NCBI GenBank assembly: GCA_001803565.1
Contig: MHDQ01000107.1
Span: forward strand, 1-6,772
Reading direction: 5' to 3'
From: Nitrospinae bacterium RIFCSPLOWO2_12_FULL_45_22
GTDB taxonomy: Bacteria > 2-12-FULL-45-22
DNA length: 6,772 bases
Shown here one piece after another: positions 1 through 5,634 of this stretch (within the stretch, counting starts at the first letter, position 1; each line of letters begins with the position of its first letter). A program made the position numbers and the translations under genes. The notes under the pieces are model-generated. The model had not been told where the DNA came from, ran no database searches, and saw only the letters and a program-made list of their open reading frames with translations.

Positions 1-10
1 AAAACTTCAT

Positions 11-112
11 AATTCGAAATTCCTTGTTCGATATTCAATATTCAATACTTGTTTTAATCAGACTGTTAAATTAAGTTAGCGCTTATGGAGGGCTAGGGTG
101 AGGGGGATTTTC
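11..112. repeat. Intergenic stretch with short low-complexity repeats downstream of the CBS gene
   Basis: No gene is visible between position 1 and the stop codon of the CBS gene. Bases 11 to 50 are AT-rich and contain the tandem unit ATATTCA twice, within GATATTCAATATTCAATAC. Bases 84 to 112 are a purine-rich stretch on the plus strand (GGAGGGCTAGGGTGAGGGGG). From memory, both patterns resemble short interspersed intergenic repeats common in some environmental bacterial genomes. I cannot show other copies in this window, and I see no hairpin with a T-tract that would make a good terminator. Confidence 0.3.
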
Positions 113-128
113 AGGACAAAGATTATCC

Positions 129-836
129 TTATTTTAATTTGCTCGATACATCAATAATCAGGCTTGCCGTCAATCGCGATCTATCTACTACTCCGGCAAA
201 CTTTCCTTTTTCATCAGTAACAGGGAGGGTTTCCACATTGAGAGCCTCCATCCGTTCAAGAGCCGTCTGTTTGCCGGTATCCTCCCGGATGGCATCGTTG
301 GCTGAAACAAAACGGGGTAATCGTGATAAAAAGGCGATGTCAGCTCTATTCAACCACTGAGCAAAATCATCTGACCTGAAATCCGCTTCAGGAGCCAGGA
401 AGATCGAATTGAGCTCCCTGGCATCCGCCATACCAAAAAACTTCCCGCCACTGTCAACTATAATTACATATTTAAAAAAGGGATATTCAGAAAGCCCTTT
501 GAGATATTCCTGTATAGCCGGTCCATAATATCCACCATGACCCAAACGGAAAAATAGTGCCTCTGTCTTGTTCTTTATTAACCGGGGGATTTCTTCTATC
601 CCTGCTTTTGGCTCCATTATGATAGATTCTACAGGAAGCTTTACCGGGGTAATCTGTTTCGCAACCGCGGCCTTAGATGCCTCGACAAAGGCCGTCTGTA
701 TCTCGAATTCACCAAGTTTAAGTTTAGGAATTCTTCCTGTTACCAGTAGCCAGAGGACTATCGGTATGAGGGCAAGCACCATATCCGAATATTTGACCTC
801 GAATTTCTCGCCGATCTTGATGCGTAGGATTATCAA
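129..836 (-). CDS. Membrane-anchored protein with a pair of CBS domains
   Basis: This 235-residue protein has one hydrophobic segment near its N-terminus (about residues 16 to 36, DMVLALIPIVLWLLV), so it is probably anchored in the inner membrane. Two CBS-like repeats follow. The first is about residues 66 to 148 (ending in VIIVDSGGKFFGMADARELN). The second is about 175 to 232 (AIREDTGKQTALERMEALN, then LPVTDEKGKFAGVVDRSRL). In other proteins CBS pairs bind adenosine nucleotides and regulate a partner. No catalytic domain is present, so a sensory or regulatory role is inference. The first in-frame start is TTG at 836, with no clear ribosome binding site. A TGA in the same frame lies just upstream. 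The native start may have been lost where the lysozyme fragment joins. The gene overlaps the lysozyme frame by 113 bp. Confidence 0.75.
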   Translation of the reverse strand: MIILRIKIGEKFEVKYSDMVLALIPIVLWLLVTGRIPKLKLGEFEIQTAFVEASKAAVAKQITPVKLPVESIIMEPKAGIEEIPRLIKNKTEALFFRLGHGGYYGPAIQEYLKGLSEYPFFKYVIIVDSGGKFFGMADARELNSIFLAPEADFRSDDFAQWLNRADIAFLSRLPRFVSANDAIREDTGKQTALERMEALNVETLPVTDEKGKFAGVVDRSRLTASLIIDVSSKLK

Positions 837-1041
837 TATCGTTATTAAGCAACTTCATTGCCTCTTCATTAGTAATTTCCATGCCCACGCGGTCAATGGT
901 TCTCCCCAGTTCCCCCGTGACAGGATGTGCCTCTATGTGCCGGCCAACCCCTATAGTTAAATGACCGGTAGGGCATAAATAGGATTCTAGTTTTTTGCCT
1001 TCATGTATTTCGAGTTGTTTCCGTAATTTATCTTTATTCAT
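724..1041 (-). pseudogene. N-terminal half of a phage-type lysozyme (GH24 endolysin), truncated
   Basis: The frame encodes 105 residues, but only about the first 70 look like a T4/P22-type lysozyme (endolysin that cleaves peptidoglycan). The catalytic Glu region is IHEG (Glu14). It is followed by YLCPTGHLTIGVGR, the conserved active-site beta hairpin with Thr29. Cys23 stands where T4 lysozyme has Asp20; Cys here is a frequent variant in this family. ITNEEAMKLLNNDI, near residues 55 to 69, matches the helix before the C-terminal lobe. The rest of the C-terminal lobe is absent. From about base 834 the frame runs out of phase over the CBS gene, and its last 35 residues are not lysozyme-like. The start at 1041 is well supported by GAGGAGAGG five bases upstream. 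Complete family members are about 130 to 165 residues long, so this is a relic, probably of phage or secretion-cassette origin, and unlikely to be active. Confidence 0.75.
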
Positions 1042-1062
1042 TGAATCCTCTCCTCAAATCCC

Positions 1063-1122
1063 TTATGGGTATAGGCAATTAGACCGTAAAACAACTGCTA
1101 ATAAATGACTTAAGTTTGCCAT
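1063..1122 (-). CDS. Tiny candidate ORF (19 residues) just upstream of the lysozyme fragment
   Basis: The ATG at 1122 is preceded by GGAAGGGG with a short AT-rich spacer, a good ribosome binding site for so short a frame. The frame reads MANLSHLLAVVLRSNCLYP and stops 21 bases before the lysozyme start. It could be a leader peptide, the stump of a truncated gene (lysis genes often sit next to a holin), or chance. No similarity is recognised. The ribosome binding site is the only real evidence. Confidence 0.2.
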   Translation of the reverse strand: MANLSHLLAVVLRSNCLYP

Positions 1123-1235
1123 TATTATTCCCCTTCCTTATCTTGATTTGGTTGTTAGTCATTGGTCATCAGCACGTCTGTACCTATTGGGGTTATACCT
1201 GTATCAGTGAAGTGGCATGAAATAAATATCATTCC

Positions 1236-2534
1236 TCAAACCGTCTTTAGTGCCCCCGTCCAGGTCTCAAACGCAGGGAAATCTATCCCCCTTTCCTCTT
1301 TTCGGTAAAAGATAAGGTAGGTAAGGTTTTTCCAGCCAATGAAACCCAGGCCTTCTTTACTCTTAAGGTATCTGGTACGCCAGGTCCCGCTATTAAGATA
1401 GACATATTCCTTTGGGCCATCAGGTCCTTCTATAACCCGCAAGGGTATTTGCAGGGGTTCATGGGTATGACCATAGACCAGGTATCTTATGCGACTGTCT
1501 AAGTGGGAATATTCCTTTGGGGCAGCCTCCAGAAGATCGTCCCTGGCAAAACGATCTTTTACTCCCTCAAAAAGTGGCATGAGTTTCTCAGAGGGAAAGA
1601 TCTTGAATTTTTCCAGCAGAAACAATACCGACTGGATCTTATCTGCCTCATCCCAAAAGTCATACCATTTATCATGATGGCCATACCACCTTTTTACAAA
1701 CTCCAACTGATTGAACTCCTTTATCGTTTCATCCACTGCATCCTCAATAATCTCTTTCAAAGTGAGGTTCTTTTTTACTTGATAAAGTAGCCATTCAATG
1801 ATGGCTGAAAATGGTCTCACATTTTCGATTTCTTGAAAATTTCTCTTTAGGGCAGCCTGTTCCTTCTGGGGCAATTGTTTAATTTCATCCCTATTCATGA
1901 TTTTCCAGGGAAGCTTTGCCACTAATTCGGTTGTGATAGGGTCGCCAATGGGCACCCTCATATAATCCTCGTACCTATAAGAAATGCTACCCTCATAGTT
2001 GAATTTGTCATATTCATGGCCATGTCGGGCAAATACCGAATAATCTATATTTTCGAAAAAATGGCTAAATAGGGTATCACCTTGAAGTGGCATCTTCAGC
2101 CAATGACAGACCTTTTCCCTCAGGCTCCTGTATTTACTACACAACCTATCATGATTTCCCGGTATATATACCCTCTCCGGCTCAACCGGAAGGCCAAACT
2201 CCTCTTTTAAGTCCCCTTTTAGTAGATCAAAGGTATCCTGATTCTTTCTTATTATGGTATCAAAGATGCCATTGGCATTCTCCTCAATCCTTTTCTCATT
2301 CTTCCCCCAGGGCCGCTCATCTTCAGGATATCCAAACCATATCTCGGTTCTCAAGAAATCAAATATGTCGCCTAAGAAAACTAGTTTAATCTCATCTATC
2401 CTTCTTCCGTCTTTAATCAGCCAATCACATGTACCGGCTAAGTCTCCAAAGAATATTTTAAAGGCATCTACCGGGACGTTGTGTTCACCGGCGCTTCCAT
2501 CTACAAAATGCAAATCACTAATAAAGATAAGCAT
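1236..2534 (-). CDS. Calcineurin-like metallophosphoesterase, 432 residues
   Basis: All signature motifs of the two-metal calcineurin-like phosphoesterase superfamily are present in order: D7-x-H9 in ISDLHF, GD56 in FLGDIFD, GN127-H128-D in PGNHDR, H171-G-H173 in ARHGHE, and GH356-T-H358 in YGHTHEP. These residues bind the metal pair and the phosphate. The substrate cannot be told from sequence. The long insert between the HGHE and GHTH motifs (about 180 residues, rich in charged helices with several WYGHHDKWYDFW-type aromatics) is unlike short nucleotide-phosphodiesterase members and probably shapes substrate choice. No signal peptide or membrane helix is seen, so the protein is probably cytoplasmic. 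I place the start at the ATG at 2534. A TTG six codons upstream is also in frame, but the ribosome binding site GGGAGGT lies between them. The gene seems intact. It has its own leader and is not tightly coupled to its neighbours. Confidence 0.88.
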   Translation of the reverse strand: MLIFISDLHFVDGSAGEHNVPVDAFKIFFGDLAGTCDWLIKDGRRIDEIKLVFLGDIFDFLRTEIWFGYPEDERPWGKNEKRIEENANGIFDTIIRKNQDTFDLLKGDLKEEFGLPVEPERVYIPGNHDRLCSKYRSLREKVCHWLKMPLQGDTLFSHFFENIDYSVFARHGHEYDKFNYEGSISYRYEDYMRVPIGDPITTELVAKLPWKIMNRDEIKQLPQKEQAALKRNFQEIENVRPFSAIIEWLLYQVKKNLTLKEIIEDAVDETIKEFNQLEFVKRWYGHHDKWYDFWDEADKIQSVLFLLEKFKIFPSEKLMPLFEGVKDRFARDDLLEAAPKEYSHLDSRIRYLVYGHTHEPLQIPLRVIEGPDGPKEYVYLNSGTWRTRYLKSKEGLGFIGWKNLTYLIFYRKEERGIDFPAFETWTGALKTV

Positions 2535-2541
2535 CTCTCTT

Positions 2542-2548
2542 ACCTCCC
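2542..2548 (-). promoter_or_regulatory. Ribosome binding site deciding the metallophosphoesterase start
   Basis: The minus strand reads GGGAGGT, then seven bases, then the ATG at 2534. The site lies inside the codons that would follow the alternative TTG start at 2552. It therefore supports the shorter 432-residue protein, which begins MLIFISDLHF directly at the first beta strand of the phosphoesterase fold. Confidence 0.75.
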
Positions 2549-2575
2549 ACAATCCCCTTTATCTGCTAACGCGCT

Positions 2576-2600
2576 GGGCTCCCGAGGGAACGGGAGGCCC
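2576..2600 (-). other. GC-rich hairpin in the leader of the metallophosphoesterase gene
   Basis: GGGCTCCCG and CGGGAGGCCC pair around a six-base loop (AGGGAA on the plus strand), giving nine G:C-rich pairs with one bulged base. The hairpin ends about 28 bases upstream of the ribosome binding site. No T-tract follows on either strand, so it is not a standard intrinsic terminator. It could stabilise the mRNA or be a short dispersed palindrome. A regulatory role is inference. Confidence 0.4.
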
Positions 2601-2867
2601 CATCTCCGTCTCATCAGAGCAATCCTGCCTAATGCCGCCCCCTCGCCTGAAAGACATCCTGTTTCATCTTACTTTACCCTTTATCGCCCTTGCGGATTCA
2701 TCCGACCTCATTCCCCGATATGGTAACAAACAGGGCATTCTGAACATACTCGGTGTAATTACCAATGATATGGGACTCGAACCTAAGACAGCCCCAACAT
2801 TCAAAAAATTAATACGCCACGGCGATCTCTATTGGGGTTTATCTAAACCGAGCACCTACCGCAATTC
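2601..2867. other. Gap with no confident gene between the leader hairpin and the insertion sequence
   Basis: About 270 bases separate the leader hairpin from the left end of the insertion sequence. A plus-strand frame is open from an ATG at 2631 through the IS end to 2943 (MPPPRLKDILFHLTLPFIAL and onward). It lacks a ribosome binding site and I recognise no family. A perfect 6-bp hairpin, GGTTTATCTAAACC, lies at 2836 to 2849. A tRNA-like T-loop string on the minus strand at about 2774 to 2788 does not fold as a tRNA arm. The stretch should also hold the promoter of the metallophosphoesterase gene, but I could not pick one out convincingly. Confidence 0.3.
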
Positions 2868-2876
2868 CAGACTTCT
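2868..2876 (+). repeat. Left terminal inverted repeat of the insertion sequence
   Basis: CAGACTTCT reads inward and matches the right end perfectly over nine bases, with further imperfect matches on both sides. It sits just past the transposase stop codon, a normal place for an IS end. Confidence 0.55.
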
Positions 2877-3102
2877 CCAAATAGCCAATGAAAGGAGGCT
2901 ATTTTTTGGACATTTTGTTAGGTCTTTCCCCAACTTCATATAGAAGGAGCTTGCCATTGGAAAGACGAGCTCCCATCTGGTTTAAAACCTGGCAAAGCTG
3001 TATCTGTGCGGCTTGGAATCTAGGGACTTCAAGCGGTTCCAGTCTTATCAGTACTGCCTCCGGATTCGTCTTGATCCACCCACGACAACGGGTAATGGCC
3101 TC

Positions 3103-3130
3103 CCTGTCTGCCAAGGCACAGGCAGGCAGG
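3103..3130. repeat. GC-rich palindromic mini-repeat inside the transposase gene, copy A
   Basis: On the minus strand this contains CCTGCCTGTGC followed, after a short centre, by GCAGACAGG. The two halves can pair as an imperfect hairpin. It shares both halves with copy B at 4020 to 4046, differing mainly in the centre. It is translated in frame as VLPACALADRE, a Cys/Ala-rich patch unlike the charged sequence around it. I read it as an inserted small palindromic element, not native transposase sequence. Confidence 0.5.
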
Positions 3131-3609
3131 ACAGGAATCAAGTCCCGAGGATTGGGGAGAAAGTTAGCAAAGAGCTCTATAAGTTTTTTCCGGCTATTCC
3201 AGACTAACGATTGGGCCAGATCCCATAAATTCTTACCTTCTGTACCGATTTCTTTGAACTTTTCTTCCTTCACCTCCGAGAGATCGATTCGCTCAGGACA
3301 CCCTTCCAACTCCTCCTGGGCGCGGGTAAGCTGGAGCTTCAATTGCTTTTGCTGCTCCTGGAGCCTCTTGCTCATACGAAGCGTACCATCCTTTTTATAC
3401 CTCAAAGGGAGCCTCCCCAGGTCGCGCTCACATTTGTTCAATCTCTTCTTTAGTTCCTTGAGCTCTTTTTGTAATTCCTTGTGCCTAGGGTTGGCTATAT
3501 CCTGTCGCTGGCTCTCCTTGTCCATCTCCAGGAGGGGATGGTAATGCATATTGAGGCGATCTCCCATATGTTTGAAGCCGTTTTCGCTAATACCCCAGCG
3601 GCCCAACGA

Positions 3610-3669
3610 GGTAAAGGTATAGGTAAAGGAAGAGGTAAAGGTAAAGGCCTCTACCTCTACCTCTACCTA
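3610..3669. repeat. Self-complementary hexanucleotide repeat tract
   Basis: On the plus strand six GGTAAA-type units (including variants GGTATA and GGAAGA) run from 3610 to 3645. After a GG step, three CCTCTA units and a degenerate CCTATT follow. The two arms are inverted versions of one another with one transition per unit, so in minus-strand RNA they pair through G-U wobbles. The tract lies at the junction of the two transposase frames. It encodes GRGRGRGLYLYLFLYLYLYL in the upstream frame, a low-complexity peptide that is clearly not part of the original protein. Confidence 0.75.
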
Positions 3670-4019
3670 TTATGGTTATGGTGTCTTCCTGGTCATCTTG
3701 GGTCGCACAGGCCACCCGACGGTCACTATCTTTGTCCCAGATGATGATCCGCCTCAGCACCCAGAGGGTACCCGTGCTGTGCTTACTTGCCTGGTTATGA
3801 TAGAGCTTCTTTTCCTCCAGGGCCTGGTACGCTTTATCATTTACCCTAAAAACTTCTCCAAAACGTCCTTCTGGTATAGCAGCCAACTCTTGGGGATCGG
3901 TATGCTTCTCCCAGGTCACAAAACGATACCCCTTCAGGGAGAGAAAATGCTCCACCCCCCACGCCTCCCGGTCAACCACAATCAAAGGCGCTTTGCCACC
4001 AATGTAGGAAGCCCACTTG

Positions 4020-4046
4020 CCTGCCTGTGCGGGGCACGCAGACAGG
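4020..4046. repeat. GC-rich palindromic mini-repeat inside the transposase gene, copy B
   Basis: The plus strand reads CCTGCCTGTGC, a GGG centre, and GCACGCAGACAGG, which form an imperfect hairpin. The outer halves match copy A at 3103 to 3130. On the coding strand it reads LSACPAQAGK in frame. This interrupts the otherwise transposase-like run between SGYYTQR and the strand preceding VVDREAWG. It looks like an in-frame insertion that kept the reading frame open. Confidence 0.5.
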
Positions 4047-5156
4047 TGACCCCGCTGGGTATAATAGCCACTGCGAACCCTCTCCTTACCATAGTAGGGA
4101 ATAAAATGCCCATCAATATAAATACACCAGAGAGAGACCAGGCCCAATTGGGCCTGTCGTTTGAAGAATTCCTCTACCAAGTCCAAAGAGACCTTCTGGG
4201 CACAGGCATGGTGTATCTTTTCCCAGAGGACTTCTCTGCTGAAGAGTTGCTTCAAACCAAGAATTTGCCCGAATTCCCGGCGATATACGGTCTTGAGCTG
4301 CTCTACCGACCTCAGATTATGAATCATCATCATGGCAAACAGGTAAACCACCAGGGCATAGCGTCCCAGATAGGATTCACAGCAACTCATAAAATCAAAA
4401 AAGCCCTGAAATATGCCCCAGTAGAGAAAACTACCGGCATATCTGCTCTCCTGAAACTCATGCGTTTCGTTGAATATCTCCGGAGGCTCTCCCAGAGCTA
4501 CAGGCTCGGGCTCTTCCAGGGGCAAGCTCATCTGCCTGCTCAGGGCCTCCTCGCGAAGTCTTCGACGTTCGGCCTCCAGTTGACGGGCCTTGTTGCCTAC
4601 CGGCAACTCCTGGCCATGCTCTTGGCGCCCCTTTCGCCGGCTACCCTTATAGCTGTTTATCAGACCTTCACGTCCCGATCTCTTGAAGGTATCTACCCAG
4701 TTATCAATGCTTTGTCGAGAGATACCAAAGGCCTCGGCCAGACGACTCTTAGTGACTCCGCACTCCAACACCAACTCTACCACCAGACTCCTGCGGTCAA
4801 TGGCCTCTTTGATATGACAGATCTTATAAGGGATGCCATAGCGATAAACGGTGAGATGGCTTTTGCCAAGCCACTCAATCGCAAAACCATTGCCGATAGA
4901 AATACGTCGATCATCTTGAGAATCGGTAGGAAAAAGGGCTTGCTGAACCATAATTGCCTCCCGTGGCTAATGAATGTTAGCTACAGCAAAGGCAACTTAT
5001 CATATCTTGCCATAATTATCAATATTTTTTACATTTATTTTACTATTTTGATAATTTTTATAATTTTTTGTAAATCCAATTCTCCAATTATTCGACTTTT
5101 TGGGTCTCTGCCCTCACAAAAAGGACATTACCAGACACCACGGTAACGGAGATCGA

Positions 5157-5165
5157 AGAAGTCTG
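5157..5165 (-). repeat. Right terminal inverted repeat of the insertion sequence
   Basis: The minus strand reads CAGACTTCT inward from 5165, the inverted partner of 2868 to 2876. The base before it (5166) closes the last recognisable HicA codon, so this is also where the toxin gene is cut. Confidence 0.55.
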
Positions 5166-5213
5166 AACTTGTTTCACTTGATATGGCTTTGCCTTATCCT
5201 TGTCCTTCTGTAA

Positions 5214-5223
5214 ATTAATCTTT
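5214..5223 (+). repeat. Target-site duplication, left copy (ATTAATCTTT)
   Basis: ATTAATCTTT lies directly outside the left terminal repeat of the MITE-like element. It is identical to 5333 to 5342. In hicA it represents codons for K-I-N, which are duplicated. If the terminal repeat is counted as 24 bp, the duplication shrinks to 8 bp; the sequence does not distinguish the two. Confidence 0.8.
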
Positions 5224-5332
5224 AGGGGTATTACCTTGACTGCGGTTGTATCGATATATGGTGCTTTATGAAACATTCAAATACTAAATATTGGGGATAA
5301 TAGCCATTTACCGCAGTCAAGGTAATACCCCT
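5224..5332. mobile_element. MITE-like element of 109 bp inserted in hicA
   Basis: The element starts with AGGGGTATTACC and ends with its exact reverse complement. The perfect terminal inverted repeats are 23 bp long (5224 to 5246 and 5310 to 5332) around a 63-bp AT-rich centre. It is flanked by ATTAATCTTT on both sides. It has no coding capacity of its own. It interrupts a recognisable gene whose frame is restored by removing the element and one flank (119 bp), which makes the insertion direct rather than inferred. Its ends differ from those of the neighbouring insertion sequence (CAGACTTCT), so another transposase must have moved it. Transcribed RNA would fold into a long stem. The 8 to 10 bp duplication narrows the transposase family but does not fix it. 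Confidence 0.9.
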
Positions 5333-5342
5333 ATTAATCTTT
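5333..5342 (+). repeat. Target-site duplication, right copy (ATTAATCTTT)
   Basis: This is the second copy of the direct repeat, outside the right terminal repeat of the MITE-like element. It forms the end of the intact N-terminal part of hicA (codons for K-I-N at residues 53 to 55). Confidence 0.8.
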
Positions 5343-5543
5343 TCAACTATACCCTCTTTTCGAAAAATATGATGGCTGCCTCTTATCCGTTCTTCAAAGC
5401 CTAAGTTTTTCAGCAAGTTGCATAAGTCCTCGAAATGAATATTTGCATCGGATGTTCCACTAAGAATCTTGAGCAGGAGCTTCTCATGTTTACCCATCGC
5501 TTCATTTTACCAGAAATTAATGACCATTTGATTATTTTTATTA

Positions 5544-5634
5544 GCATAACGCTCCGCATGACCAGAGCGGGCAATCACGTTGGAATGAAAACGTGCCGGG
5601 CTTAACCTGCGTCTGGTCGATGTTCTTGTTAGAG
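5544..5634 (-). other. Integron attC recombination site (91 bp)
   Basis: Read on the minus strand, the site opens with the R'' core CTCTAAC (5634 to 5628) and closes with the R' core GTTATGC (5550 to 5544), close to the RYYYAAC and GTTRRRY consensus. Between them are the inner arms CATCGACCAGA and TCTGGTCATG, which pair over ten positions with a single extrahelical base. A second extra base follows in the next short helix. A separate CACGTT/AACGTG hairpin forms the variable tip. Unpaired spacers (AAGAA and CGGAGC) separate the core and inner arms, as in known attC sites. In the recombining strand both extrahelical bases are G in the first arm. The TAA of the upstream gene lies within R'', and the next gene starts 52 bases past the crossover point, a typical cassette layout. 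The length is within the usual attC range. Confidence 0.8.

Larger units (their letters stand above)
2899..4951 (-). pseudogene. Transposase with N-terminal helix-turn-helix and DDE-like core, split by a frame change
   Basis: The N-terminal part (4951 to about 3670) starts at an ATG with GGGAGG five bases upstream. It has a helix-turn-helix at about residues 60 to 90 (TKSRLAEAFGISRQSIDNW). A charged linker follows, then a catalytic-core-like region with IYIDGHFIPYYGKE (candidate catalytic Asp280), SGYYTQR and VVDREAWG. The C-terminal part (about 3609 to 2899) lies in another frame. It continues with GRWGISENGFKHMGDRLNMH, a long charged coiled-coil-like segment, and a C-terminal tail rich in LEPLEVPRFQ. 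Together these give one protein of roughly 680 residues. The frames are offset by one base across a hexanucleotide tract at 3610 to 3669. The upstream frame ends at a TAG at 3587, and the downstream frame has a TAG at the entry to the tract. Both frames are open inside the tract, so only slippage there could give a full protein. Most likely the gene is inactive. Confidence 0.75.
2868..5165 (-). mobile_element. Insertion sequence of about 2.3 kb with a disrupted HTH/DDE-type transposase
   Basis: Both ends begin with CAGACTTCT when read inward (2868 to 2876 on the plus strand, 5165 to 5157 on the minus strand). The match continues imperfectly as CTTCTCCAA versus CTTCTTCGA. The left end is 22 bp beyond the transposase stop codon. 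The right end is about 210 bp upstream of its start. The right boundary is supported independently, because the HicA reading frame loses its family similarity at exactly base 5166. An AT-rich block (about 5000 to 5085) and a GGGAGG ribosome binding site precede the transposase start. No target duplication is evident: AACTTGTTTC follows the right end, while GCAATTC precedes the left end. The hicA remainder is also not found to the left. A deletion or recombination has therefore probably occurred beside the element. I cannot assign the IS family. Confidence 0.65.
5166..5497 (-). pseudogene. hicA: hicA-type mRNA interferase toxin gene, interrupted by a MITE and truncated by the IS
   Basis: The first 55 residues (MGKHEKLLLKILSGTSDANI, then FEDLCNLLKNLGFEERIRGS, then HHIFRKEG) match the HicA family, whose small double-stranded RNA-binding-like fold cleaves mRNA. 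GSHH at 40 to 43 contains the catalytic His of the family. After VEKIN the frame enters a 109-bp inserted element and stops 33 codons later. Skipping the element and one 10-bp repeat copy resumes as LQKDKDKAKPYQVKQV (5213 to 5166), the normal C-terminal HicA strand. About 14 residues that family members usually add (an R-x-I-I-x-K-Y-like end) are absent, because the insertion sequence begins at 5165. The antitoxin gene hicB, normally adjacent, is not in the window. The start at 5497 has only a weak ribosome binding site. The position just after the attC site suggests it arrived as an integron cassette. The gene is inactive. Confidence 0.85.

Noticed and set aside
77-84. A GTTAGCGC string downstream of the CBS gene as an integron core site
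   Set aside because: No matching partner core or paired arms are found within attC range, so the CBS gene cannot be called a cassette.
1151-1172. A GTTAGTC-containing repeat-like string as a recombination site
   Set aside because: It has no paired arms. It resembles short intergenic repeats but has no second copy in this window.
2535-2610. A possible second attC core (GCGCGTTAGCA on the minus strand) just upstream of the metallophosphoesterase
   Set aside because: No complementary inner arm or RYYYAAC core exists at a suitable distance upstream. The only hairpin nearby is the short leader stem.
2774-2788. A tRNA-like T-loop string (GGTTCGAGTCC on the minus strand)
   Set aside because: The flanking bases do not form a five-pair T stem, and no anticodon arm, D arm or acceptor stem fits around it.
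3698-5146. A 482-codon plus-strand open frame across the transposase region
   Set aside because: It lies antisense to the transposase, which has a ribosome binding site, a helix-turn-helix and a catalytic-core-like region. The plus-strand frame has no recognisable domains.
5088-5276. A 62-codon minus-strand frame as a separate gene
   Set aside because: It is composed of MITE sequence, the displaced C-terminal codons of hicA, and the right end of the insertion sequence, so it is not a gene.
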